From CAYMYN01 sp964394665 (GTDB taxonomy: Bacteria; Planctomycetota; UBA1135; GCA-002686595): 64,000 nt of DNA. Below, in pieces: positions 8,952 through 19,863 of the stretch. Position 1 is the first letter of the stretch. Each line of letters begins with the position of its first letter. A program made the position numbers and the translations under genes. Below the pieces are notes generated by a model that ran no database searches, was not told the origin of the DNA, and saw only the letters and a program-made list of their open reading frames with translations. The stretch lies in the NCBI GenBank assembly GCA_964394665.1, contig CAYMYN010000004.1, positions 124,001 through 188,000 on the forward strand. Reading direction: 5' to 3'.

Positions 8952-9896
8952 TCAGGCCGCCGGCCCGGGGAAGAGCTCGGCGAGGCGGCTGCGCGCGGCC
9001 CCGTCGAGCTCCAACTCGAGCGCGGCGAGGTTCTGCGCGAGTTGTTCGGGCCGCGTGGCGCCGGTGATCACGCTGGAGATCCCGGGCTGCTCCAGCAGCC
9101 AGGCCAGGGCCAGGTTCGAGGGCTCGAGGCCCCGTTCGCGGGCCAGGGCGGAGAAGGACCGCAGACGCGTGAGGACCCCCTCCTCGAGGTAGGGCTCCAG
9201 CCAGCGGGTGGTGGCGCCCCGGCTGCCCGCGGGCACGCCCCGGTCGTACTTGCCGGTCAGCATGCCCCCGGCGAGGGGGCTCCAGACGACCAGGCCCATG
9301 CCCAGCTCGCGCGCCGCCGGCAGGACCTCGGCCTCGATGCCGCGCTCGAGCAGGCTGTACTGGGGTTGTTCGACGCTGGGGGGGACGAAGCCGTTCGCCT
9401 GGCACAGCTCGGTCACGGCGCGCAGGTTGGCCGCGCTCCACACGCTGGTCCCCCAGTAGAGGATTTTGCCCTGGCGCACCAGGTCGTCCATCGCCCGCGC
9501 CGTCTCGCCCAGGGGGGTCTCGGGGTCCTCGCGGTGGCAGAAGTACAGGTCGAGGTAGTCCGTGCCGAGGTTGCGCAGGCTGCGCTCGACGCTCTCGCGG
9601 ATGTGTTTGCGCGACAGCCCGCGGTCGTTGGGGTCGTCGCTCATCGGCCAGAAGAGCTTGCTCGAGAGCACCAGCTTCGAGCGCTCGTACTCGGGCAGGA
9701 TGCGCCCGACGGTGCGTTCCGCTCCGCCGCGGGCATAGGCGTCGGCGAGGTCGATGAAGTTGACCCCGCGTTCCACCGCGGTCGCCAGGATGCGGCGCGT
9801 GGTGGGCTCGTCGACCGTCCCGCCGAAGGTGATCCAGCCCCCCAGGGAGATGGCGCCGACCTTCAGGCCCGAAGTTCCGACCCGGCGATACTGCAT
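8952..9896 (-). CDS. Aldo/keto reductase
   Basis: This 314-aa protein is a full-length NADPH-dependent aldo/keto reductase. The catalytic tetrad is visible as Asp49, Tyr54, Lys80 and His121 (contexts IDLADAY, SSKLF, YFCHRED). The C-terminal SSVITGATRPEQLAQN segment is the expected NADPH-binding part. The sequence is closest in style to the AKR6/7 group (potassium-channel beta subunit-like and aflatoxin reductase-like), which reduces aldehydes and ketones in the cytoplasm. The physiological substrate is unknown. A TATGCT hexamer sits 6 bases before the ATG, so the mRNA is probably leaderless. It is convergent with the repeat lipoprotein. Confidence 0.88.
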   Translation of the reverse strand: MQYRRVGTSGLKVGAISLGGWITFGGTVDEPTTRRILATAVERGVNFIDLADAYARGGAERTVGRILPEYERSKLVLSSKLFWPMSDDPNDRGLSRKHIRESVERSLRNLGTDYLDLYFCHREDPETPLGETARAMDDLVRQGKILYWGTSVWSAANLRAVTELCQANGFVPPSVEQPQYSLLERGIEAEVLPAARELGMGLVVWSPLAGGMLTGKYDRGVPAGSRGATTRWLEPYLEEGVLTRLRSFSALARERGLEPSNLALAWLLEQPGISSVITGATRPEQLAQNLAALELELDGAARSRLAELFPGPAA

Positions 9897-9902
9897 CGCC
9901 CC

Positions 9903-9908
9903 AGCATA
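9903..9908 (-). promoter_or_regulatory. -10 hexamer for leaderless aldo/keto reductase mRNA
   Basis: On the minus strand TATGCT is followed by 6 bases and then the ATG at 9896. There is no TTGAC-like -35 at the usual distance. Confidence 0.55.
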
Positions 9909-9945
9909 GGCCCGCGGGGGCCAGGGCGCTCGGGCGCTGCGACGG

Positions 9946-10551
9946 TCAGTACTGGCGTACGACGCCGATCACGACGCCCCGGATCTCGAGTTCGGGGACG
10001 TGGATCGGCTCGAGGGCGGCGTTGGCCGGTTGGAGGCGGAAGCCACCGGACTCGCGGTAGAGGCGCTTGAGGGTCGTCTCTTCCCCGGGCAGCACGGCGA
10101 CGACCGTCTCACCGTCCCGCGCGTGGTCGCGGCGTTCGACGAGCACGATGTCCCCGTCGCGGATCGCATCCTCGATCATCGAGTCCCCGCGCACCCGCAG
10201 GGCGTACACGTCGCGATCGGCGGGCAGGAGCGAGCCGAGGTCCAACTCCTCGGTGTCCTCGATGGCTTCGATCGGCCGGCCGGCGGCGATGCGGCCCAGC
10301 ACCGAGACCGTGGGGGACTCGCGGGGTCGTTCGGGCAGGACCGGCTGGAGGGTGCGGCTCGCGCCGCGTTCCCCGCGGGTGATCACGCCCTTGCGCTCCA
10401 GCTCCTGGACGTGGCCGAAGATGGTCACCTTGTTCACGCCGAAGTGCGCGGCGATCTCCTCCAGAGTGGGGCTGATCGAGTGTTCGTCGAGGTAGGACTG
10501 GAGGAACAGCAGGATGTCCCGCTGGCGTCGGGTGAGGGGTGCGGGATTCAC
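9946..10551 (-). CDS. lexA: LexA SOS repressor
   Basis: The 201-aa protein has an N-terminal winged-helix DNA-binding domain (about 1-70; recognition region FGVNKVTIFGHVQEL). A self-cleavage site follows at Ala90-Gly91. The C-terminal protease domain has nucleophile Ser124 (GDSM) and base Lys162 (TTLKRLYR). LexA represses DNA-damage genes until RecA filaments trigger self-cleavage. The start is a GTG. The recognition helix differs from the E. coli one (VNKVTIFGH rather than the SxNAAEEH pattern), so its operator should also differ. A promoter with a direct repeat lies upstream at 10994-11037, separated by a 28-codon ORF; I infer autoregulation there. Confidence 0.93.
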   Translation of the reverse strand: MNPAPLTRRQRDILLFLQSYLDEHSISPTLEEIAAHFGVNKVTIFGHVQELERKGVITRGERGASRTLQPVLPERPRESPTVSVLGRIAAGRPIEAIEDTEELDLGSLLPADRDVYALRVRGDSMIEDAIRDGDIVLVERRDHARDGETVVAVLPGEETTLKRLYRESGGFRLQPANAALEPIHVPELEIRGVVIGVVRQY

Positions 10552-10746
10552 GGCGGCTGGGTTTCGGGCCAGGGGCTCGACTGGGGAGGGTCGGGGAGCG
10601 GGTGACTTCGAGGGCGTCGTGGCCGGCGATGACTCGCGGCGTGGTCGGGGCTTGGAGGGCGGCCCGCCATCCTGCGGGAGTGGGCCCTCTATCGCGAGCG
10701 TGGGGGAGGCCGTCCCCCGGACGGACCGCGGCGCGGGCTCGGTCAG

Positions 10747-10833
10747 TCAGACGAAGAAGGACAGGGCGAAGAGGATCGCGAAGAAGAACACCGAAGGGAC
10801 CTCGGACCGGGAATCGCGGAAGAGACGGTACAT
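10747..10833 (-). CDS. Tiny putative membrane peptide upstream of lexA
   Basis: This 28-codon ORF starts with ATG, with a GGAG about 8 bases upstream. It encodes a charged N-terminus (MYRLFRDSRSE) followed by a strongly hydrophobic stretch of Phe, Ile, Leu and Ala that runs to the C-terminus. That is long enough for one membrane helix. It lies between a likely promoter at 11010-11037 and lexA, all on the minus strand. It could be a leader peptide or a small SOS-linked membrane protein; a chance ORF is also possible. Small SOS membrane peptides such as TisB are known in E. coli, but I claim no homology. Confidence 0.4.
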   Translation of the reverse strand: MYRLFRDSRSEVPSVFFFAILFALSFFV

Positions 10834-10993
10834 GGGAGGGCTCCTGGTTCTGGGGGGCGAGTCGCCCTCCCCCGGCCGGCGGGGGCGGTCCGGGCCGGGA
10901 AGGGCCGGTCGGGGAGGACCGGGCCGGGCCGGAGGAGGGCTTGGGGTCTCGTGGAGTGCTGCGGCCGGTCGGCGTGGGGGGCCACGGCGGCGC

Positions 10994-11037
10994 GGCTAAC
11001 AGGAGGCTAATTCTATCGGCGCGGGATCCCCGAACAA
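10994..11037 (-). promoter_or_regulatory. Promoter with overlapping direct-repeat operator candidate, toward lexA
   Basis: Read on the minus strand, a -35-like TTGTTC (11032-11037) and a -10 TAGAAT (11010-11015) are separated by 16 bp. Immediately downstream, TTAGCC occurs twice with a 5-bp gap (11005-11010 and 10994-10999), an 11-bp period or one helical turn. The first copy overlaps the -10. It is placed like a repressor operator covering the transcription start. LexA is the natural candidate because the next larger gene is lexA. A role is inferred, not shown. Confidence 0.5.
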
Positions 11038-11154
11038 GCCCCGAACTCCGACTCCCGGGCCTGGCTTCCCCCGAATGGGAGCGGCGAGCCCCCCGGACGC
11101 CCGGGTGGGTCCCGGGGCCGGGGTCAGGCGGGCGTCGGCGGGGCCCCGGGCGGG

Positions 11155-11160
11155 TAGACT
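11155..11160 (+). promoter_or_regulatory. Probable -10 element upstream of nadB
   Basis: TAGACT matches the TAnnnT hexamers before other genes. The nearest in-frame nadB start is 59 bases downstream. A GTG-started mini-ORF of 14 codons (11178-11222) lies in between and overlaps the TTG start of nadB. Confidence 0.4.
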
Positions 11161-11218
11161 CCGCGGTCCGTCGCGCGGTGACGCGGGACGCCGCGTCCCC
11201 GTCCGCCCCGAGCCCACC

Positions 11219-13114
11219 TTGACGAAGAGCCCCGCTGCCTTGCCCGACTCCCTCCCGCGGGCTGGCGCGCCCCGCCCGGGCCCCGGAACGGCCTGCGACG
11301 CGCCCCCCGACCCCGCGCCGCGAAGCGCTGTGCGCGGCTCCCCCGGCGCCCGCTCCTCGCGCGCCGCCGGCGGCGATCGAAGCCCCGGGTCCTCCGCGGT
11401 CCTGGCCCAGGAGGAACTGGGTCTCGCCTGCCGGCCCCTGGCGGTCGATCCGCGCAGCGTCCCCTCCTACCGCTTCGATCTCGTCGTGGTCGGTTCGGGT
11501 GTAGCGGGCGCGAGCGCCGCGCTGGCGGCCGCCGAGCAGGGGCTGCAGGTCGCCGTGCTGGCCAAGGCCGACCTCTCCGAGACCAACACGCGCTATGCCC
11601 AGGGCGGGCTCGCGGCGGTCCTCTCGCCGCAGGACAGCTTCCAGTCGCACGTCGCCGACACGCTCCAGGCCGGCATGGGCTTGTGCGAGCCGGACATGGT
11701 CGACTTCGTCGTGCGCGGCGGTCCGGCGGCCGTGGAGAGGCTCCTCGCGGCGGGCGCGCGCTTCGACGTCGGGCGCGGCGGCGGGATCGAGCTCTCGCGC
11801 GAGGGCGGCCACTCCCACCCGCGGGTCGCGCACGCGAACGGCGACGCCACCGGCCTCGAGATCCAGCGCTGCCTCAGCGCGGCCCTGTCCGGCCACGAGC
11901 GCATCACGGTCTTCCCACACACCTTCGCGGTCGAGCTCTCGGCGCGGCCCGGCGCGCTCGTCGACGGCGTGCTCGCCCAGACCGCGCGCGGGGATCTCGT
12001 GGCCTTCGAAGCGCCCGACGTGGTGCTCGCCACCGGCGGCTCCGGGCACGTCTACCGCGAGACCACCAACCCGATCCAAGCCACGGGCGACGGGGTGGCG
12101 CTGGCCTTCCGGGCCGGCGCCCGGGTGCGCGATCTCGAGTTCTACCAGTTCCACCCGACCTGCCTGTACATCGCCGGAGCGGCGCGCGTCCTGATCAGCG
12201 AGATCGTGCGCGGCGCGGGCGGCGTGCTGCGCGATCGGCACGGCGTGCGCTTCATGCCGGCCCTGCACCCGGCGGCGGAGCTCGCGCCGCGCGACGTCGT
12301 CTCGCGCTGCGTCTTCCAGCGCATGGTCGAGACGAACGACACGAACGTCTACCTCGACCTCTCCGGCATCGCGGGCGACCCGCACGCCCTGTTCCCCGGC
12401 ATCAGCCGCATCTGCCGCGCGTTCCGCATCGACATCGCCCGCGACGCGATCCCGGTGCGGCCAGGGGCCCACTACCAGGTGGGCGGCGTGGCGGTCGACG
12501 CCGAGGGCCGCACCAACGTCGCGGGCCTGTGGGCGGTCGGCGAGTGCGCGAGCTCGGGCCTGCACGGCGCCAATCGCCTGGGGTCGAACTCGTTGCTCGA
12601 GGGGCTGGTGCTCGGCGAGCGCGCCGGTCACGCCGTGGTCGAGCAGAGCTCCCGGCGCGGGGGCGGCGGGGCCGCGGAACGAGCCGCCTGGCGTGCGCCC
12701 GCCTCCGGCGCTGAGCGCGGCGCGACGCAGGCCGAGGCGTCCCTGAACCTCGAGGACCTGACCTACTCGCTGAAGTCGATGATGTGGCGCCACATGGGCG
12801 TCCTGCGCGCCGGCGAGGGCCTCGAGGAGATGCGCGGCAAGTTGGCCTTCTGGTCGCGGGTCGTGCAGGACCTCGCGCCCGGCGAACCCCGAGCCTGGGA
12901 GCTGCTCGACATGCTCCTCGTCGCGCGCCTGGCGGCGCTCGCGGCCCACGCGCGCGAGGAGAGCCGCGGGGTCCACGCCCGCACCGACCACCCCGGCGTC
13001 CGCGCGGAGTGGGCCGTGCACTCGGTGCTCGAACCGCGCATCGAGGGCGCCCGACTCGTGGAGGTCCTCCTCACAGCCCAAGCCGTGCGCTCGGCCGCCC
13101 TCAGCCCGCGATGA
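11219..13114 (+). CDS. nadB: L-aspartate oxidase
   Basis: NadB oxidises L-aspartate to iminoaspartate, the first step of de novo NAD synthesis. The flavoprotein core starts near residue 84 with the FAD dinucleotide motif GSGVAG (92-97). The YAQGGLAAV segment, the HTFAVE and VVLATGG strands, EFYQFHPTCLY and the C-terminal GLWAVGECASSGLHGANRLGSN typical of NadB follow. From the TTG at 11219 the protein is 631 aa, about 90 longer than usual. The extra N-terminus is a Pro/Arg/Ala-rich stretch of low complexity, so the start could lie further in, for example GTG at 11330. It overlaps hflX by four bases. No nadA or nadC is nearby. Confidence 0.88.
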   Translation: MTKSPAALPDSLPRAGAPRPGPGTACDAPPDPAPRSAVRGSPGARSSRAAGGDRSPGSSAVLAQEELGLACRPLAVDPRSVPSYRFDLVVVGSGVAGASAALAAAEQGLQVAVLAKADLSETNTRYAQGGLAAVLSPQDSFQSHVADTLQAGMGLCEPDMVDFVVRGGPAAVERLLAAGARFDVGRGGGIELSREGGHSHPRVAHANGDATGLEIQRCLSAALSGHERITVFPHTFAVELSARPGALVDGVLAQTARGDLVAFEAPDVVLATGGSGHVYRETTNPIQATGDGVALAFRAGARVRDLEFYQFHPTCLYIAGAARVLISEIVRGAGGVLRDRHGVRFMPALHPAAELAPRDVVSRCVFQRMVETNDTNVYLDLSGIAGDPHALFPGISRICRAFRIDIARDAIPVRPGAHYQVGGVAVDAEGRTNVAGLWAVGECASSGLHGANRLGSNSLLEGLVLGERAGHAVVEQSSRRGGGGAAERAAWRAPASGAERGATQAEASLNLEDLTYSLKSMMWRHMGVLRAGEGLEEMRGKLAFWSRVVQDLAPGEPRAWELLDMLLVARLAALAAHAREESRGVHARTDHPGVRAEWAVHSVLEPRIEGARLVEVLLTAQAVRSAALSPR

Positions 13115-14508
13115 CCCGTGAACCGAAGGCTACGAGCGCCCGCCGCGAGCGGGTGCTCCTGTGCGGCGTCCTGCTCGGGGACCAACGCCCCGAGCACGGC
13201 GGCGTGTTGTCCGAGCTGCGCGGCCTGGTCGAGGCCGCCGGCGGCGAGGTCGTGGGGGAGGGGATCGTGCAGCGCGCCTCGCGACCCAGCGCGGCGACCC
13301 TGATGGGCAAGGGCAAGGTGGACGAGGTGCGGGCCGAGGTCACCCGTCTGTCCCCCGACGCGGTCGTGGTCGACAACGACCTCTCGCCGGCCCAGGGCCG
13401 CAACCTCGAGAAGGCCTGGGGCGTGCGCGTGATCGACCGCTCCGAGCTGATCCTCGACATCTTCGCGCGCCGCGCCCAGACGCGGCAGGCGCGCCTGCAG
13501 GTCGAGCTGGCGCAGAACGAGTACGTCTTTCCGCGCCTGCGCCGCATGTGGACCCACCTCGAGCGCACCGAGGGCGCGATCGGCACCCGCGGACCGGGCG
13601 AGACCCAGCTCGAGACCGACAAGCGCCTGCTGCGCAAGCGCATCCGCGACCTCAAGCGCGAGTTGGCGCTGATCGAGGAGCGCAAGCTGCGCGAGGTGAA
13701 GACGCGCGCCGAGAACTTCACCGTGGGCCTGGTCGGCTACACCAACGCCGGCAAGTCGACCCTGCTCAACCGCCTGACGGGCTCGGACGAGCTCGTCGCG
13801 GACATGCTCTTCGCCACGCTCGACACGCGCACGCGCCGCTGGGCGCTCTCCGACGGGCGCACCGTGCTCCTGTCGGACACGGTCGGGTTCCTGCGCAGGC
13901 TGCCGCACCACCTGGTGGCATCCTTCCACGCGACCCTCGAGGAGACGATCCACGCCGACCTCCTGCTGCACGTCGTCGATGCCAGCCACCCCGATGCCGC
14001 GGAGCACATGTTGGCCGTGGAGGAGGTGCTCGCCGGCCTCTCGGTGCAGCCGCCCGAGTCGCTGCTCGTCTTCAACAAGATCGACCGCGTGCCCGACACG
14101 ATCGAGCTGGTGTGGCTGCGCGGCGAGCGCGAGCAGGACGTCGTGCACCTCTCGGCGGTGAGCGGCGAGGGGCTCGCGCGGCTCGACGAACTCGTGCGCC
14201 GCAAGCTCGACGCGCGCTCGGTCCTGGCGGACCTCTTCGTGTCGGTGCGGGACGGTGCCGTCGCCGCCGCCGCCCGGCGCTCGGGGGCGTTGATCGAGGA
14301 GGAGTACCAGGAGCCCGAGACCCTGCGGCTGCGGCTGCGCATCGACGAGGGTGCGCTCGGCAACCTCCAACGCCAGGCTGGGCATCGCCTGCGGGTCGAG
14401 GTCCGGGAGCCCGCCGCGGAGCCGCGCACGAGCGCGGTGCGCGAGGCCGCCAGCGCTCCCACGGAGCCCGAACGCGCCCTGGGCTCGGACGCCGAGGAAC
14501 TCGCCTAG
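13111..14508 (+). CDS. hflX: GTPase HflX
   Basis: The 465-aa protein has the HflX layout. The N-terminal domain (1-~200) carries the glycine-rich GTRGPGETQLETD segment at 158-170 and a coiled region. A GTPase domain follows, with G1 GYTNAGKST (209-217), G3 DTVGF (256-260) and G4 NKID (322-325). A C-terminal tail of Ala/Glu-rich residues ends the protein. HflX binds the large ribosomal subunit and splits stalled or heat-damaged 70S ribosomes. The ATG overlaps the nadB stop (ATGA), so it is translationally coupled to an NAD biosynthesis gene, an unusual pairing. It is convergent with the LysM gene. Confidence 0.92.
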   Translation: MTREPKATSARRERVLLCGVLLGDQRPEHGGVLSELRGLVEAAGGEVVGEGIVQRASRPSAATLMGKGKVDEVRAEVTRLSPDAVVVDNDLSPAQGRNLEKAWGVRVIDRSELILDIFARRAQTRQARLQVELAQNEYVFPRLRRMWTHLERTEGAIGTRGPGETQLETDKRLLRKRIRDLKRELALIEERKLREVKTRAENFTVGLVGYTNAGKSTLLNRLTGSDELVADMLFATLDTRTRRWALSDGRTVLLSDTVGFLRRLPHHLVASFHATLEETIHADLLLHVVDASHPDAAEHMLAVEEVLAGLSVQPPESLLVFNKIDRVPDTIELVWLRGEREQDVVHLSAVSGEGLARLDELVRRKLDARSVLADLFVSVRDGAVAAAARRSGALIEEEYQEPETLRLRLRIDEGALGNLQRQAGHRLRVEVREPAAEPRTSAVREAASAPTEPERALGSDAEELA

Positions 14509-14527
14509 CAGCTCGCCTGGCCCAGGG

Positions 14528-15016
14528 TCAGGGCGTCTCGCCCAGGATCCAGGCGCGGGCCGGGAGCTCGATGCGCTGGCCGGCGCGCAACTGGTCCGGG
14601 CTCTTCAGGCCGTTCCACTCAGCCACGCGCTGCACCACCGAGGGGCGCGCCGTGCCGTAGAACTCCTGGCACAGGACGGAGAGCACCTTGCCGGGCCGCA
14701 CCTCGACCTCGAACACGGGCTCCCAGGGGGCCGGCGCGTAGTCCACGGCGGGGGGCGTCGCCGCGGGCGCAGTGACGCGGTCGTCCGCGGGCGGCGAGGG
14801 GAGCGGCGGCGGCGGGCCGAAGGGCACGTCGAAGGCGGGCCGCCCGGAGGGGCGCCCGACGATCAGGCGCGTCCTTCGAGGCTCGGAGTCCGCCGCGGGC
14901 GCACGACCCAGGAGTTGGTCGCGGTGCGCGCGCGCCGCCCGGGTCCAACGCTCCTGCCATAGGCCGGCGGCGGCCATCGCGCCGACGAGCAGGAGCAGCA
15001 AGAGGACGAAGCGCAT
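14528..15016 (-). CDS. Small membrane-anchored LysM protein
   Basis: The 162-aa product has one N-terminal hydrophobic helix (about residues 3-19) that anchors it or acts as a signal. A Pro-rich linker follows (about 50-97). A single C-terminal LysM module (about 103-155) has the pattern V-x-P-G-x-V-L ... W-N-G-L ... L-x-A-G-Q-R-I. LysM binds peptidoglycan N-acetylglucosamine chains, so it probably tethers to the cell wall, facing the periplasm. It lies 111 bases downstream of secDF on the same strand, beyond a hairpin that may terminate secDF transcription. No catalytic domain is present. Confidence 0.75.
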   Translation of the reverse strand: MRFVLLLLLLVGAMAAAGLWQERWTRAARAHRDQLLGRAPAADSEPRRTRLIVGRPSGRPAFDVPFGPPPPLPSPPADDRVTAPAATPPAVDYAPAPWEPVFEVEVRPGKVLSVLCQEFYGTARPSVVQRVAEWNGLKSPDQLRAGQRIELPARAWILGETP

Positions 15017-15072
15017 GGTCGTGGCCTCGGGGACGGGGCCGCCCCGATCCCCGACGCAAGAGCCTGGGGCCT

Positions 15073-15104
15073 TTCCCCCCCCGCTGCAAGCGGCGGTGGG
15101 GGAA
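15073..15104 (-). terminator. Hairpin between secDF and the LysM gene
   Basis: An inverted repeat pairs TTCCCCC (15073-15079) with GGGGGAA (15098-15104), and an inner CCGCT/AGCGG stem has a GCA loop. It lies just past the secDF stop. A factor-independent terminator or a partial attenuator is likely. Confidence 0.5.
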
Positions 15105-15127
15105 GCCCTGCGGCGACCCGGTCCGGA

Positions 15128-18151
<3,024 letters not shown>

Positions 18152-18367
18152 GGGCTTGGGGCTCGGGCTCTGGAGATGGGGGTCGGGGCGACCCGGGAGG
18201 CGCGGGGCTGGGGCGATCGGTGCGGGAGAAAGCGAGGAGGGCTGGCATCCGCACCCGCGGCGCCAGCCCCGTCGTGTCGATGGTGGGAGGGGTCCCATGG
18301 GGTGGGCGGTCCGACGGTGGACCCTGGGGCGACCGGGGAACCGCGTGCGGCCCCCGCGCCCGCGCCG

Positions 18368-18793
18368 TCACTCGGCGGAGGCCTGGTCGGCGTTCTGCTC
18401 GTCGATCCGGCGGCGGCGTTCGCGCTCGACCTCGCGCTCGCGGCGCACCTTCTCGCCGACGAGCTCCTTCACGCGCGTCTTCTTGCCGACGCGGTCGCGC
18501 AGGTAGTAGAGCTTCGCGCGCCGCACGTTGCCGCGGCGGGCGATCTGGACGTCCTGCACGCGCGGGCTGTGCAGCGGGAAGACGCGCTCGACGCCCTCGC
18601 CGGCCACGATGCGGCGCACGGTGAAGGTCTTGCGCACTCCGCGTCCGCGCAGGGCGATGATCGTCCCGGTGAAGACCTGGATGCGCTCCTTGTCGCCCTC
18701 ACGGATCAGGTAGTGCACGTCGACGGTGTCACCGACGTGCAGCACGGGGAGGGTCTGTTTGCCGTGCTCCGCTTCCAGCTTCTCGATCAACAT
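18368..18793 (-). CDS. rplS: 50S ribosomal protein L19
   Basis: The 141-aa protein is a complete L19. The core FTGTIIALRGRGVRKTFTVRR and the PLHSPRV segment are clear, followed by RRGNVRRAKLYYLRDRVGKK. L19 sits at the subunit interface. A C-terminal extension of ~30 residues rich in Arg and Glu (EREVERERRRR) is predicted to be helical and is longer than in E. coli L19 (115 aa). trmD lies upstream in the same direction, preserving the trmD-rplS order of many bacteria, but rpsP and rimM are not present. A pair of hairpins lies in the 175-bp gap before it. Confidence 0.95.
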   Translation of the reverse strand: MLIEKLEAEHGKQTLPVLHVGDTVDVHYLIREGDKERIQVFTGTIIALRGRGVRKTFTVRRIVAGEGVERVFPLHSPRVQDVQIARRGNVRRAKLYYLRDRVGKKTRVKELVGEKVRREREVERERRRRIDEQNADQASAE

Positions 18794-18890
18794 CTCGCTC
18801 GTCCGGGGCCCGGTGGGCTCGTCTTGCAGGCTCTGGACGGACCGCCGGGCGCGCCATGCGTCCGGCGAGGCGTCCTCGTCGGTAGGGGAA

Positions 18891-18940
18891 GAGCGACCGC
18901 TCGGTCGCTCGTCTGTCTCGGTCGGCGGCTCGGCCGACCG
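18891..18940 (-). promoter_or_regulatory. Tandem hairpins in the trmD-rplS gap
   Basis: Two adjacent inverted repeats occupy the gap. One pairs GAGCGACC with GGTCGCTC around a GCTC loop (18891-18910). The other pairs CGGTCGGC with GCCGACCG around a 6-base loop (18919-18940). They could attenuate transcription or form a leader that regulates L19 synthesis. No matching known RNA family is claimed. Confidence 0.45.
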
Positions 18941-18968
18941 TGTTCGGTGGGGTGGTGCTGGTCCCTGC

Positions 18969-19709
18969 TCAGGGCGGATCGGCGGGGTGGGCGCCGTGCT
19001 CCGCTCCGCTCCCCGTGCCTCCGCGCGCGCCAGGCCCGAGGTCCGGCCGCAGCGCGCGCGTGCGCTCGAGGGCGCGCGCGTGGCGCCAGCGCTCGATCTC
19101 GCGGTGGTCCCCGCGCAAGAGCACGTCGGGCACGGCGAGGCCGCGGTACTCCCGGGGGCGCGTGTAGTGCGGGTGGTCGAGCAGCCCGGCGGCGCCGAAG
19201 GAGTCCTGCAGGGCCGAGCGCTCGTCACCCAGGACGCCGGGCACGAGGCGCACGCTGGCTTCGACGATCGCCAGGGCGGCGAGCTCGCCGCCGGCCAGCA
19301 CGAAGTCGCCCAGGGAGACGCGCTCGAACTCGAGCAGCTCGAAGATGCGCTCGTCGAAGCCCTCGTAGCGACCGCACAGGAGCAGCACGCGCTCCTCGCG
19401 GGCGAGCCCCTCGGCCATGGCTTGACGGAAGGGTGCGCCGGTGGGGCACAGGGCCAGCTTGCGGAACGGGCCGTGGCGTCGCTCGAGCCACTCGACGCAC
19501 TCGACGATCGGCTCGGGGCGCAGGACCATGCCCGGGCCGCCGCCGAAGGGGCGCTCGTCCACCGTGCGGTGGCGATCGCGCGCGAAGTCGCGGAAGTCGA
19601 CCAGGAGGACCCGCACCCGCCCGTCGGCGCGGGCGATCCCCAGGATGCCGCTGCGGCAGTAAGGCTCGAGGGCCTCGGGGAACAGGGTCAGGATGGCAAA
19701 GAACGGCAC
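18969..19709 (-). CDS. trmD: tRNA (guanine-N1)-methyltransferase
   Basis: TrmD adds the m1G37 methyl group next to the anticodon and so prevents +1 frameshifting. The 246-aa product has the SPOUT knot elements: VPFFAILTLFPE at the start, DERPFGGGPGMVLRPEP, LCPTGAPFRQ, the SAM-binding LLLCGRYEGFDER and SLGDFVLAGGELAAL. A basic C-terminal domain follows. The start is a GTG preceded by a likely -10 (TACCCT, 19736-19741). The C-terminal tail is extended and rich in Gly and Ala. It is followed by rplS in the same direction and is divergent from ribE. Confidence 0.95.
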   Translation of the reverse strand: MPFFAILTLFPEALEPYCRSGILGIARADGRVRVLLVDFRDFARDRHRTVDERPFGGGPGMVLRPEPIVECVEWLERRHGPFRKLALCPTGAPFRQAMAEGLAREERVLLLCGRYEGFDERIFELLEFERVSLGDFVLAGGELAALAIVEASVRLVPGVLGDERSALQDSFGAAGLLDHPHYTRPREYRGLAVPDVLLRGDHREIERWRHARALERTRALRPDLGPGARGGTGSGAEHGAHPADPP

Positions 19710-19735
19710 TCGGTCCGGGGGAGAAAAGGCCCAGC

Positions 19736-19741
19736 AGGGTA
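19736..19741 (-). promoter_or_regulatory. Probable -10 element for trmD
   Basis: On the minus strand TACCCT lies 26 bases before the trmD GTG. A start about 7 bases downstream would give a leader of roughly 20 bases. Confidence 0.4.
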
Positions 19742-19863
19742 GACGCGGGGTGGGCGAGCGGTCAAGGATCGAGGCCCCGCGGAGCCCCACCCACGGGCCG
19801 CCCCCCCGGACGGTCCGGGCGCGCCGCGGCGCCCCGTCCCCCTCCGCCCCGGAGCCACCCCCC

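Noticed and set aside
10743..10985. An 80-aa minus-strand ORF overlapping the tiny hydrophobic ORF
   Set aside because: It is Pro/Arg/Ser-rich with no ribosome binding site. The hydrophobic ORF in another frame has a better site and a coherent membrane segment.
19710..19863. An FMN riboswitch before ribE
   Set aside because: I looked for the conserved AGGGGCAGGGTGAAATTCC-type core and GACCG elements and found none in the 154-bp gap.
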